NCBI GenBank assembly: GCA_025999935.1 | Contig: BNXY01000001.1 | Span: forward strand, 57,040 to 121,039 | DNA length: 64,000 nt | Reading direction: 5' to 3' | Origin: Bacteroidia bacterium | GTDB lineage: Bacteria; Bacteroidota; Bacteroidia; Bacteroidales; Azobacteroidaceae | Shown: positions 7,229 to 15,665 of the stretch, in pieces | Layout: every line of letters starts with the position of its first letter | Numbering within the stretch: the stretch's first letter is position 1 | Translations under genes and position numbers: made by a program | The notes under the pieces: model-generated | What the model saw: the letters and a program-made list of their open reading frames with translations, nothing else | Told to the model about the DNA's origin: nothing | Database searches by the model: none

Positions 7229-8689
7229 CTATTTATTTTTAACACTCAATCCCAATGGCGTAAATCTGTATTTTTGCAACCGGCTATTGGGCTTATCCGG
7301 TATAGTTCGCTCAATAACACCTTGCTCCAAAGCAGGGTTTAAATGGTTTTCGCGAAAATGTTTTTTATCCGCAAAACCTAATCTTGCCTGTATTTCTTGT
7401 TGGCTCATCTCTCCATTTAATACTCCAATCAGTTCTTTGACTGGTGGGGTGACTGGTGGGGTGACTGGTGGGGTGACTGGTGGGGTGGCAAACTCATTTT
7501 CTAATATTTTCTCTATATCGAAGGTAACAACAGAAATATCAATATCGTTGCGGAAGACGAGTTGGGTATGCGTTGATTTTTCCCATTGCAGCATTTTGTC
7601 GAAACCATATCCGGCATTTTCGGCAAGTTTCACATTTCGGAACAGTTTGGCAATCACAGGATTGCGAGGCAATGAAACATCAACCCGTTTCAATTCCTCT
7701 ATGGGACGCGGAAAACTGCCGGGATTTTCAAATTCAATACGATTGGAAAAAATGCGAATACGCGGTTTCATCGGACTGAAATAATCGCTGTGCATCAATA
7801 AATTAACCAATGCTTCACGAATGGCGTTGAATTGGAGGCTGTCCTCAAACGCAAAACCCATATTATTCATCCTGAAGGGCATATCAACATAACGTTTGAG
7901 CCGTTCAATAATGGCAAAATAGTATTCCCACAGATTTTCCTGTTCTTCAAGCCTGAAAGTGTAGCGTGTGGCGGCTTCGGCATACGAACGTCCGGGAATT
8001 TCAAGCAAATCAACCCTGAAATCAGGGAATGTCTGATTGATAGCCAAATTTTTACCCATAAAAAGCAATCCGCCGTAAGTCAAATGATCGTCATCCACGA
8101 TTTGCAGACGCAACAAAAACTCGTCATCAGATAACGAATTGTAATGCAGTCCGGGATTCATACGTGACATATAATCGCGATAACGGAAAAACGTGGTACG
8201 GTTTAGGTCGTTGAGCGTTGTCCGAAGCACCGGACGAGCCGACATAACCCCAAAAAGTTGGTCTCGTAGTAAGGCATTTATCTCAGAATCCGTTGCCCGT
8301 TGGTCGCCACTGCCGGTACGAATAAAAGTATTTCGGATTGAATTGAAATACACCGGTTTTTGCTCGGACGAAGGAACAAAAAAAGCAAGCACTTTTTTGC
8401 CGTCAAAGTCGTATTTCTTCAAAGACGGTTGAATCAATACATTAAATTTTTCTCGCCCGTGCAACACATTGTTGAAGTCCTGGTCTAACTTCTCAGCATT
8501 TTCAACGCCTGTAATTTCAAACTTTTTTCCCATTTGAGCAACACCAAGCACAACCCATCCACCCGAAGTATTGGCAAATGCACTTACCGTTTCCCAAACA
8601 CTTTTGGGAAGTTCCAATTGGGCGGCTTTTACTTCAAAGTCGTCCCATTCAATATTGGTAAGTCGTTGTATGAGTTGCTCTTTTGTCAT
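7229..8689 (-). CDS. AlbA_2 / ATP-binding transcriptional-regulator-like protein, intact
   Basis: This 486-residue protein is full length for the family. Residues about 15-140 form an AlbA_2 (Schlafen-type) domain, with EVKAAQ in place of the usual E-F-K core and the VSAFANTSGGWVVLGV segment. Residues about 290-400 form a GHKL-ATPase-like region (REALVNLLMHSDY, then AENAGYGFDKM). The C-terminal 70 residues look like a winged helix. Between them is a TPPV repeat, four copies, encoded by a 12 bp DNA repeat. Proteins of this group are usually annotated as putative DNA-binding regulators, their targets are mostly unknown, and some sit in defence islands. It follows leader repeat R3. Two broken paralogues lie at 5162-6506 and 43436-43985. 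Confidence 0.85.
   Translation of the reverse strand: MTKEQLIQRLTNIEWDDFEVKAAQLELPKSVWETVSAFANTSGGWVVLGVAQMGKKFEITGVENAEKLDQDFNNVLHGREKFNVLIQPSLKKYDFDGKKVLAFFVPSSEQKPVYFNSIRNTFIRTGSGDQRATDSEINALLRDQLFGVMSARPVLRTTLNDLNRTTFFRYRDYMSRMNPGLHYNSLSDDEFLLRLQIVDDDHLTYGGLLFMGKNLAINQTFPDFRVDLLEIPGRSYAEAATRYTFRLEEQENLWEYYFAIIERLKRYVDMPFRMNNMGFAFEDSLQFNAIREALVNLLMHSDYFSPMKPRIRIFSNRIEFENPGSFPRPIEELKRVDVSLPRNPVIAKLFRNVKLAENAGYGFDKMLQWEKSTHTQLVFRNDIDISVVTFDIEKILENEFATPPVTPPVTPPVTPPVKELIGVLNGEMSQQEIQARLGFADKKHFRENHLNPALEQGVIERTIPDKPNSRLQKYRFTPLGLSVKNK
7439..7486 (-). repeat. Four-copy 12-bp tandem repeat (TPPV linker)
   Basis: Four perfect copies of the unit GACTGGTGGGGT on the plus strand encode four TPPV units on the minus strand. 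Because the unit is a multiple of three, copy-number change would lengthen or shorten the linker between the ATPase-like and winged-helix parts without breaking the gene. Confidence 0.95.
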
Positions 8690-8692
8690 ATT

Positions 8693-8819
8693 CTATTTTT
8701 CTATTACGACTACCCTATTGTTTTTCCCTTTAATTGAGTTAATACTGCAAAGGTAATTAATTTTCTTGTGCAACCGCAAAATTGTTTCAAAAATTTTGCT
8801 TTTATTTCTTTATTCAATC
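8693..8819 (-). promoter_or_regulatory. Leader repeat R3 with promoter, reads into 8689
   Basis: This is the third copy of the leader. It contains the minus-strand promoter TTTG-(21 nt)-TACCTTTG with the -7 box at 8748-8755, followed by the AACTCAATTAAAGGG segment and AGGGTAGTCGTAATAG, which is also in R4. The distal boundary GATTGAATAAAG contains the stop codon of the preceding DUF3791-like gene (8810-8812), so that gene ends inside the repeat. Confidence 0.82.
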
Positions 8820-9034
8820 TGCTTCGGACATAGGTTGGCATGCTTTTCAATATACGCATCAACATCCTCGATTAAACAAGGTAAACCAAGCGTATGAAGC
8901 GCTTCGGCACATTCAAAAATATAAGTAAATGCGCCGGTTTCCTTAAAAAGATGATAAACATCTTTTCCGCTCATTCCTTTGACACCGCTATATTGTTCAA
9001 TAAAAAATGCCGTAAATTTCATTGATTTACTCAT
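8810..9034 (-). CDS. DUF3791-like small protein
   Basis: The protein is about 74 residues when started at the ATG at 9034, whose ATGA overlaps the upstream stop. The longer frame from 9118 overlaps the upstream gene and is unlikely. It reads MSKSMKFTAFFIEQYSGVKG and continues with a Y-HLF-x-x-TGA segment and a short Ile/Asp-rich C-terminal part. This matches the DUF3791 family, which is commonly encoded next to DUF3990 proteins in Bacteroidota and Firmicutes. It is the last gene of a three-gene overlapping unit (DUF3990, 85-residue protein, this one). A role as antitoxin or accessory factor is inference from the pairing only. Confidence 0.7.
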   Translation of the reverse strand: MSKSMKFTAFFIEQYSGVKGMSGKDVYHLFKETGAFTYIFECAEALHTLGLPCLIEDVDAYIEKHANLCPKQIE

Positions 9035-9288
9035 AATGCTTCCTCCGGATATGTGATTTTGCCTGTTGTAATCTCTTCGTGAAGCATACTTGAAAGTACT
9101 CTGGGGCTTAAATGCCATAAAGCCGTCTTATCGTTTTCAAGTTGTTCATACAACGTCGAATTGTATAGTCTATCCATGGCAATATTTTCATTGATTTCAT
9201 AATCTTTTACATACCATTGTATTATATCCGGCACCACAAAAGTAAGTGAATATTTCAATCCACCGGCAGCAAGAGGATATTTATTCAT
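9031..9288 (-). CDS. Conserved small protein between DUF3990 and DUF3791 genes
   Basis: This 85-residue protein overlaps the DUF3990 gene at its start by 8 bp and the DUF3791 gene at its end by 4 bp, so the three are tightly coupled. It has no membrane segment or signal peptide and contains DIIQWYVKDY and a charged helical C-terminus (SSMLHEEITTGKI). I do not recognise a named family, although small genes occur at this position beside DUF3990 genes. A function in the putative toxin module is inferred from the overlaps only. Confidence 0.6.
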   Translation of the reverse strand: MNKYPLAAGGLKYSLTFVVPDIIQWYVKDYEINENIAMDRLYNSTLYEQLENDKTALWHLSPRVLSSMLHEEITTGKITYPEEAL

Positions 9289-9769
9289 TGTTCACCTCCT
9301 CGCAGTTAACGTAATTAAGCAATCGAATTGATTTGTCCGTACAAAAAGTATATTGATTAAACAATTTCTTTGGTTTTAACAACATTAATGCAATTTCGAC
9401 AGACATGTTTCCCGAAAAATACGGCAGCAAAGTATTGTAAACATCATCATTTGCAACGGGTCCAATAATTAAATCATAGTCATTCTTGAGATTTTGCTCT
9501 ATCCTGTTTCGTGTAATAAACGTTAACCATTCTTTATTAGGGCCATCAAATTGCAACACTTTGATAGTCGGCAGTAAACTTTCATCAAACTCATAGTATG
9601 AAACTATAGCTTTACCACTCTTTTTGCGATATAAAACTTTTCGTGCAAAAACTCTACACTGCATTAGATTTGTTGTCGTATAAAAACCGTTCCCAAAATC
9701 AAGAGGACGTTGATCTTCTAATAATTGGGGATTCTTTATTGTTTCATTACTTCCGTGATATAGTTTCAT
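9281..9769 (-). CDS. DUF3990 family protein (ADP-ribosyltransferase-like fold)
   Basis: This 162-residue protein begins MKLYHGSNETIKNPQL and continues with LDFGNGFYTTTNLMQCRVFA. This is the DUF3990 signature, in which the YHGS and G-x-G-F-Y-x-T-T segments correspond to the NAD-binding strands of ADP-ribosyltransferase-like proteins. It is probably a cytoplasmic modifying enzyme or toxin. It is followed by two overlapping small genes, the usual DUF3990/DUF3791 setting, and preceded by a frameshifted antitoxin-like fragment behind leader R4. The ART relation is family knowledge, and activity is not shown here. Confidence 0.78.
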   Translation of the reverse strand: MKLYHGSNETIKNPQLLEDQRPLDFGNGFYTTTNLMQCRVFARKVLYRKKSGKAIVSYYEFDESLLPTIKVLQFDGPNKEWLTFITRNRIEQNLKNDYDLIIGPVANDDVYNTLLPYFSGNMSVEIALMLLKPKKLFNQYTFCTDKSIRLLNYVNCEEVNNE

Positions 9770-9785
9770 GCATATATAATTTGTT

Positions 9786-9875
9786 TTACTCTAATTCCAC
9801 TTTTGTTTTTCCGGCAAATTTACCGGCGTCGAAAACCTTGACAGGTTTAAGCGCTTCTATCAATTTGTTGATTTT
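9786..9875 (-). pseudogene. Frameshifted RelB/Phd-like antitoxin fragment
   Basis: Behind leader R4 the expected ATG (9873-9875) gives only an 8-residue peptide, but another frame reads KKINKLIEALKPVKVFDAGKF and then GKTKVELE and a stop. Loss of about one base after the ATG would explain the break. The LKPVKVFDA-x-KF-x-GK pattern resembles small Bacteroidales antitoxins, which usually continue for another 15-20 residues, so the C-terminus is also cut. The 77-residue open frame upstream of it runs through the promoter repeat and is not a real start. Confidence 0.5.
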
Positions 9876-9891
9876 CTTCCTGTCATACTTT

Positions 9892-9988
9892 TTTTCTATT
9901 ACGACTACCCTATTATTTTTCCCTTTAATTGACTTAATACTACAAAGGTAAATAATTTTCTCACACAACTGCAAAATTGTTTCAAAAA
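9892..9988 (-). promoter_or_regulatory. Leader repeat R4 with promoter
   Basis: This is the fourth copy of the leader. Its minus-strand promoter is TTTG-(21 nt)-TACCTTTG with the -7 box at 9943-9950, followed by the TCAATTAAAGGG and AGGGTAGTCGTAATAG segments shared with R3. The repeat stops abruptly at TTTGAAAC on the distal side (9988), next to non-repeat sequence leading to ugd, so it marks the outer edge of the cassette array. Confidence 0.8.
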
Positions 9989-10047
9989 AATCTGCCAAAA
10001 TGAATCCTGTTTTTTGCACAAAGTCAGGGTAAATTTGACGGCAAAGA

Positions 10048-11481
10048 TTATTTCCCGATACTTTTCAACACAAATCCGATTTCCCGTATGGCTTTCGAAT
10101 CCAACAGGTTGCGCCCGTCGAAAACAAAGGCCGGCTTGTGCATATTCCGATAAACAGAATCCCAATCCAAGGTTTTAAATACGTCCCATTCCGTCAATAC
10201 GGCAATGGCGTGTGATTGATTCATGGCCGGATAAGGATCGTCGTAAACATGAATTAACGGCAGGAAAGCGTCTGTTTCCGCATCGTGTCCCCGCTGATGC
10301 AATAAATTCGTAATGTCGTTGATTATCTGCGATTTAGATACTTTCGGATCATACACATGGATTTCGGCGCGATCTTTCAACAGTTCGTAAGCTACGTAAA
10401 TGGCCGCCGATTCGCGGGTATCGTTGGTGTCTTTCTTGAACGCCCAGCCCAAAAAAGCGATTTTCTTGCCGCTAACGGTATTGAACAGCGATTCAACAAT
10501 CTGACGGGCAAAGCGTTTCCGCTGATAATCGTTAATCCGGATTACTTCTTCCCAATAACCGGCTATTTCCGGCAAATTGAAATGCCGGCAGAGGTAAACC
10601 AAGTTCAAAATGTCTTTCTGGAAACAGCTTCCGCCGAATCCTACCGAACTTTTCAGGAATTTAGCGCCAATGCGACTGTCTTTCCCGATCGCTTCGGACA
10701 CTTCATCCACATCGGCGCCGGTTTGTTCGCACAAGGCCGAAATGGAATTGATTGAGGAAATACGCTGAGCTAAAAAAGCGTTGGCTACCAATTTGGATAA
10801 TTCGGACGACCAGACTTTGGTGGTCAGAATCCGTTCGCAGGGTACCCAGTTCGCATAAATATCCACTAAAGCCTGAATGGCTTTTTGGCCTTTTTCGTCT
10901 TGTCCGCCGCCAATCAACACGCGGTCGGGATTCAACAAATCTTGCATGGCAGTTCCTTCGGCCAAAAATTCGGGATTCGACAAGATTTCGAAATGGTGAG
11001 TGGTGTTTTCCGATTCAAGGATTATTTTCAGACTTTCGGCGGTACGCACCGGCAAAGTCGATTTTTCCACCACGATTTTGTCGCCGTTTGCCAACTTGGC
11101 TATTTGCCTGGCGCACGATTCGATGTATTTCAAGTCCGCCGCCATTCCCTTGCCGATGCCATACGTTTTCGTTGGCGTATTGACCGATATGAAAATCATT
11201 TGCGCTTCGCAAATCGCTTTTTCCATATCCGTCGAAAAAAACAAGTTTTTGCCGCGGGTTTCTTTTACGATTTCTTTCAAGCCCGGTTCGTAAACCGGAA
11301 GCAAATCCAAGTCTTCACTGTTCCATGCCGCAATGCGTTGTGCGTTGATATCGACAATGGTCACTCGGATGTGCGGACATTTCAGGGCAATCATCGCCAT
11401 GGTAGGACCGCCTACATAACCTGCTCCTATGCAGCAAATTGAAGTAACCGGATTTAGGCTGTTATTTTCTAAATTATTCAT
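10048..11481 (-). CDS. ugd: UDP-glucose 6-dehydrogenase, eukaryote-like long form
   Basis: This 477-residue enzyme oxidises UDP-glucose to UDP-glucuronate with NAD, supplying an acidic sugar for the exopolysaccharide. The Rossmann motif GAGYVGGPT is at residues 19-27 and the catalytic cysteine lies in [10 protein letters not shown] near residue 285. The length and many segments ([60 protein letters not shown]) follow the animal/plant type of UGDH, which differs clearly from the shorter Ugd of most bacteria. It lies 3 bp downstream of the upxY-like gene, and the accessory island begins right after it. Acquisition by transfer or deep ancestry cannot be decided here. Confidence 0.95.
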   Translation of the reverse strand: MNNLENNSLNPVTSICCIGAGYVGGPTMAMIALKCPHIRVTIVDINAQRIAAWNSEDLDLLPVYEPGLKEIVKETRGKNLFFSTDMEKAICEAQMIFISVNTPTKTYGIGKGMAADLKYIESCARQIAKLANGDKIVVEKSTLPVRTAESLKIILESENTTHHFEILSNPEFLAEGTAMQDLLNPDRVLIGGGQDEKGQKAIQALVDIYANWVPCERILTTKVWSSELSKLVANAFLAQRISSINSISALCEQTGADVDEVSEAIGKDSRIGAKFLKSSVGFGGSCFQKDILNLVYLCRHFNLPEIAGYWEEVIRINDYQRKRFARQIVESLFNTVSGKKIAFLGWAFKKDTNDTRESAAIYVAYELLKDRAEIHVYDPKVSKSQIINDITNLLHQRGHDAETDAFLPLIHVYDDPYPAMNQSHAIAVLTEWDVFKTLDWDSVYRNMHKPAFVFDGRNLLDSKAIREIGFVLKSIGK

Positions 11482-11484
11482 AAT

Positions 11485-12003
11485 TTATATTTTTTCTAAA
11501 TAAGAAGCGGGGATGTAAGTAGTGGCTAAGGAAAAAAGGCCTTCCAAACGCACCACCACTCTTTTATGACCTTTTATCCGGACCAATTCGCCTTCGATTC
11601 CGGCAAAATCGCCTTTGATGACCCTTACCCTGTCGCCTCGCTTTAGGTCTGTATTCTCTATCCGAACGGCTGTTTCGGAAAAATCAAGCAGAAACATGAA
11701 ATCTTCCATCTGCTTATCCGGAACAACCAAAAATTTATGCGTTTCGATATTCCGCAGGTAATTCATTGTTATCCCAAATTCAACCGGCAGCGACAGCGCT
11801 CTTTTGTAATCGGTACGAATAAACAGCAATCCGGGAACCCAAGGTTTATCTAACTTAATTCTTTTCCCGTTTCTTTCGACAACGACAGTTCGAAAGGGGA
11901 TGAAATTTTCGACTGAGCTCTCATTCAACCATGCCTTTATCTTTTTCTCCGTTTGATATTTGACTTTGGCTGCATACCAACAATATACTTTATCTTTACT
12001 CAT
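11485..12003 (-). CDS. UpxY-family transcription antiterminator (NusG paralogue)
   Basis: This 172-residue protein has an N-terminal NGN-like domain (WYAAKVKYQTEKKIKAWL, then PWVPGLLFIRTDY) and a C-terminal KOW domain (KRGDRVRVIKGDFAGIEGEL). In Bacteroides, UpxY proteins load onto RNA polymerase in the leader of their own capsule operon and prevent premature termination. Such genes normally come first in the operon. Here the gene follows wza and wzc, separated from wzc by 143 bp, and precedes ugd, so it could control the ugd-wzx-wzy part. Confidence 0.85.
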   Translation of the reverse strand: MSKDKVYCWYAAKVKYQTEKKIKAWLNESSVENFIPFRTVVVERNGKRIKLDKPWVPGLLFIRTDYKRALSLPVEFGITMNYLRNIETHKFLVVPDKQMEDFMFLLDFSETAVRIENTDLKRGDRVRVIKGDFAGIEGELVRIKGHKRVVVRLEGLFSLATTYIPASYLEKI

Positions 12004-12146
12004 AGCTTCGCTACTTGGTGTTTTGTGAAAAAACCATTCTGAATAAAAAAAAACCTCAAAATCTATTTCAGACTCTTAAACAGCGCCCGAAAAATCAACT
12101 TATATTGTAAAATAATGGACAATCCGTCCGTATATTTTATAAAATA

Positions 12147-14438
12147 TTAATCCTCTTCTTTATAATAATCCTTACCGTTATTGTTGCCATATCCATACTT
12201 TCCTGTTAAAGATACGGCATTCAAAACAATATTCGGCTTATTTAGCCGGTTGTTACGGTACAACTCTTCAATTCCTTTTAATACATTCTTATTCGTATAA
12301 TCCATCCGCGTCAAGTAAATTGTAACCGACGAGAACTGATTGATGCGAAAAACATCGGCAACCAATCCGATTGGCGCAGCATCGACAATAACATAGTCGT
12401 ATTTCTTCTCATTGATTTCCGAAAAAAGTTGATCTAAACGGGCGGACGCCAATAATTCGGCCGGATTTGGCGGAAAATGCTTAATCGCTACAATATCCAA
12501 ATTTTTATGATACTTACCCGAGTCAATTACATGGTCAATTTTCACCTTGGAATCGGAAAGATACATCACGCTTCCCCGATTTGTATTTACTTCAATGATT
12601 TGATTCAAAACCGACTTCCGGATATCCAAATCCAATAAAAGCGTTTTCTTTCCGGTGGTAGCCAGACTCATTGCCAGATTCATGGAAAAGAAACTTTTAC
12701 CCTCGCCGCTGGTAGTAGAGGTAACGGTTATGACCTTTGCCGGATCGTTTCCGGTTACAAAATCCAAGTTGGAAGCGACAATCCGGAATTGTTCGGCAAT
12801 CATAGAGCGAACTTTCAATACTGGGAAAGGGTTGTCTTTTAATTTCATCCAAGGAATTTCGCCCAAGAAAGGCGCTTTTACCACCTTGAAGATGTCTTCT
12901 TTCGAATGGACTTTGTTATCAAACAAGTCCTTTATATAAATAATTACAACGGGAATAGCAAATGCCAAAATCAAGGCAACCAACAGAATAATGGATTTTT
13001 TAGGTTTTACCGGAATTGAGTCGTAATAGGCGAGGTCGATTATTTTCGCATTGGGCGTCGCCAGCACCAGCGACAAACCGGTTTCTTCTCTTTTCTGCAA
13101 TAAGTAGTTATATATAGTACTTTTGATTTCTTGCTGACGGAATAGTTCCTTTGATTCGCGTTCTTTCGACGACAATCCGCGGGTTTTTCCCAGATAAAAA
13201 TTTTCTTGACGCCGCAATTCTTTGATGGTGTTTTCCTGCGTTGATTCCGAGATGTTGATTCCTTTCAGCAAATTGTCTCGGATCGAAGCAATTTGGTTTT
13301 CGATTTTTATCAATCTGTCACTGCCGGATTTCATACCGTCAGTCGCTTTGTTTTTCTCAATAACTTCCTGATTGTAGATCTGAATCAACGCTAAAACGGT
13401 TTGATCGGTCAAACCTACATTGGAAGGCGCCACATTGCCGCTATTGGCCGGCGACATCAAAAAGGATTTGATGGAACGGAGGGTGTTCAACTGGATTTCG
13501 GCTTCCGTTATTTTTTTGCTGTACTCGGAAGTTGAGGTCAGCAACAATTGCCCCTCAATATGCAAATCGGTTATCCCTTCCCGTTGTCTGTACGTTTCAA
13601 CGTCCTTTTCTGCTGATTGTAAATCTTGAAATATAGTGATTAATCGATCGTCAATAAAGTCAATTGTATTGTTCGCTACATAATTTTTATCATCAATGGC
13701 ATTCCTGTTGTACAAGGACACCAGCATATTAATGATGTCTTTTCCTTTTTCCGGACAAGCCGTTATCAACGAGACATTCACCACGCTGGAAGTTTTGTTG
13801 ACCGGAGTAATTTCCACCAATGGAAGTTTTTCCGGATTATTTATGACCACATCTACGGGATACGTAGCCGTACCAAACGGATTATAGTTGAAAACCAACA
13901 CACCCCAAGGCGATCCGACTTCCTTGCCGATTTCGACCACCCGGTCAAATTCCTCATCGGCGGAATACACCCGAAGAGAATTATCGTTGATCCAATCTAC
14001 AGTAAATGCACCTTCTTTCTCCACATTTGCAATGCTTACATAAAAAGGCGATTGCTTGTATAATTCCGTTTTTCGGAGTCTGTTTTTTCCAAAATAACTT
14101 ACGCCGATCCGGAGGCTGTCCACTACGCTTCGCATGAGAGTTTGCGAACTGAGCACTTCAATCTCGTTGTCCAAGTTGTTCTTGGGCGTCATAATCCCCA
14201 AGTCGCTGAATGCCGTCATGTCGATTGCGGATTTTCCTTTTTTTTCGTCGCTGATTTCTATCTTGGATGTTATTTTATAGGTCGGCGCCGTATAAAGAAG
14301 ATACAACACCGCCAAAGCAACACACACTACTCCCGAAAGGATAAAATACTTCCAGTATTTCAGGTAATGAAAGAAAATCTCTGTAATTGATATTTCCTCT
14401 TCTCTTGTATTATCTATTTGAAAATCATTTTGTTTCAT
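12147..14438 (-). CDS. wzc: Polysaccharide chain-length regulator / tyrosine autokinase (Wzc-like)
   Basis: This 763-residue inner-membrane protein has a first transmembrane segment at about residues 30-50, a Wzz-like periplasmic domain and long coiled coil up to about 470, and a second transmembrane segment near 490-510. A cytoplasmic BY-kinase domain follows: Walker A SGEGKS near 572, LLLDLDIRKS (Walker A') near 600, and DYVIVDAAP (Walker B) near 683. The C-terminus carries a tyrosine cluster (GKYGYGN, DYYKEED), the autophosphorylation tail that drives cycles of oligomerisation during export. It lies 33 bp downstream of the Wza-like outer-membrane gene, the standard Wza-Wzc pairing. Confidence 0.94.
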   Translation of the reverse strand: MKQNDFQIDNTREEEISITEIFFHYLKYWKYFILSGVVCVALAVLYLLYTAPTYKITSKIEISDEKKGKSAIDMTAFSDLGIMTPKNNLDNEIEVLSSQTLMRSVVDSLRIGVSYFGKNRLRKTELYKQSPFYVSIANVEKEGAFTVDWINDNSLRVYSADEEFDRVVEIGKEVGSPWGVLVFNYNPFGTATYPVDVVINNPEKLPLVEITPVNKTSSVVNVSLITACPEKGKDIINMLVSLYNRNAIDDKNYVANNTIDFIDDRLITIFQDLQSAEKDVETYRQREGITDLHIEGQLLLTSTSEYSKKITEAEIQLNTLRSIKSFLMSPANSGNVAPSNVGLTDQTVLALIQIYNQEVIEKNKATDGMKSGSDRLIKIENQIASIRDNLLKGINISESTQENTIKELRRQENFYLGKTRGLSSKERESKELFRQQEIKSTIYNYLLQKREETGLSLVLATPNAKIIDLAYYDSIPVKPKKSIILLVALILAFAIPVVIIYIKDLFDNKVHSKEDIFKVVKAPFLGEIPWMKLKDNPFPVLKVRSMIAEQFRIVASNLDFVTGNDPAKVITVTSTTSGEGKSFFSMNLAMSLATTGKKTLLLDLDIRKSVLNQIIEVNTNRGSVMYLSDSKVKIDHVIDSGKYHKNLDIVAIKHFPPNPAELLASARLDQLFSEINEKKYDYVIVDAAPIGLVADVFRINQFSSVTIYLTRMDYTNKNVLKGIEELYRNNRLNKPNIVLNAVSLTGKYGYGNNNGKDYYKEED

Positions 14439-14471
14439 AATAATTCAATTAATTGGTTTTGAAATATACTG

Positions 14472-15254
14472 CTATTTGTATCGTATAAATAAAGCGGCCG
14501 CCGTAATCACTACGGAAATTAACGAAACAAGCAAGGGCAGGTTTTGGTTGTAAGTAGAACTACCTGCTTTTGTCTTGTTCGGAATCACATAAACAATATC
14601 GTTTTGTTGTAAATAAAAACAAGGAGAATAGAAAACTTCCGGCGAAGTCAGGTCTATTTTATAATATTGTTTCTTTCCGTTTTCAACCCGGCAAACCCAT
14701 ACATTGCGCCGTTCACCGTAGATAGTCAAATCGCCTGCCAATGCAATGGCGCGGAGTATCGAAACTTTTTCGTCGGAGATAGGAAAACTTCCCGGACGAT
14801 TTACTTCACCCAGCACACTGATTTTATAATTCAGATACCGGATATTGACTATCGGATCTTCGATGTCTTCCGATATCCGTTTCTGTAGTAGCTCAATCGC
14901 CTCGGCTTTGCTAAGTCCGCCTATATGGACTTTTCCAAGGATAGGGAAATTGATATCTCCATTTTCATCCACCAAATATCCCTGCCATTCCATTGAAGTG
15001 GTCGTTATATTTCCCCGGCTCATGTTAATGACATTGTACGGCTCAGCCACTTGCGGATTCAATGCAGAAACGGTTATGAACAAGTTGTCGTTTGGGAGGA
15101 TACGGGTTGTATAATTTGTTTTGTCTGAGTATATTTCTTCGTCCAACTCTTCCAGTCCTTGGAAATAGACTATATCTTTTTTAGAACCACAGCCGCTTAA
15201 TAAAAGCGCAATCACCATTAATACCCCGATTGTGAAAAATTTCGAAATTCTCAT
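14472..15254 (-). CDS. wza: Outer-membrane polysaccharide export lipoprotein (Wza-like)
   Basis: This 260-residue protein carries a lipoprotein signal with the lipobox LLLSGCGSK (Cys near residue 22). It then has the polysaccharide-export (Poly_export) domain (TRILPNDNLFITV...) and a SLBB domain (LNYKISVLGEVNRPGSFPI). A hydrophobic C-terminal helix of about 20 residues could insert in the outer membrane, as in Wza. It is the first gene of the operon, with two good minus-strand promoters upstream (15382-15413 and 15556-15587). Confidence 0.93.
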   Translation of the reverse strand: MRISKFFTIGVLMVIALLLSGCGSKKDIVYFQGLEELDEEIYSDKTNYTTRILPNDNLFITVSALNPQVAEPYNVINMSRGNITTTSMEWQGYLVDENGDINFPILGKVHIGGLSKAEAIELLQKRISEDIEDPIVNIRYLNYKISVLGEVNRPGSFPISDEKVSILRAIALAGDLTIYGERRNVWVCRVENGKKQYYKIDLTSPEVFYSPCFYLQQNDIVYVIPNKTKAGSSTYNQNLPLLVSLISVVITAAALFIRYK

Positions 15255-15665
15255 TGTCTTGTTGAAAATAGTTTAATTTATATAAAATAACGTTTTAATT
15301 TCATGCCGTTTTTTCAAAAAAACGTATAAAAAATCATTTTCTTAAAAGTGCTACAAGCCATTTTTTGGCCTAAATCGGCTACAAAGGTAATAAAATTATT
15401 TATTATTAACAAAAAAAAATTATATATTTTCACTTTTGCGCCAAGCGCATCTCCCTAATAGCTCGTGTCGTTGAATTTGAAATTAAATTCGCCGATATAA
15501 AATTCCACTCCCTGAAACAAAGTTGGAAATTGAAATGTTTTTAAAACTTTCGCGACAAAGGTAAATGAAATATTTTAATTAAACAAAAATATTCTTGCAT
15601 TTGACAAAAACAATCATGCTTTTTTTGAGTATTATCAAGATAACTATCTGTAAATTAGCATAATC
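15255..15665 (-). promoter_or_regulatory. Intergenic control region of the exopolysaccharide operon with two promoters
   Basis: This 411 bp stretch between wza and the divergent XRE gene has no open frame of note. It holds two minus-strand promoters of textbook Bacteroidetes form, both TTTG-(20 nt)-TACCTTTG: boxes at 15410-15413/15382-15389 and at 15584-15587/15556-15563. The distal promoter gives a leader of about 300 nt. That leader contains the small hairpin TGCGCCAAGCGCA (15436-15448) and passes through the proximal promoter. A long leader is where UpxY-type antitermination would act, but I see no strong terminator in it. Confidence 0.8.

Noticed and set aside
5006..9988. The four leader repeats as CRISPR or CRISPR-like spacers (the border GGGGATTGAAT looks like a repeat end).
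   Set aside because: They are far apart, each with coding genes between, and carry promoter boxes. No spacer-length periodicity or cas gene exists.
10885..11442. A 185-residue plus-strand open frame opposite ugd.
   Set aside because: Wholly within ugd, with unnatural composition. The ugd protein is unmistakable.
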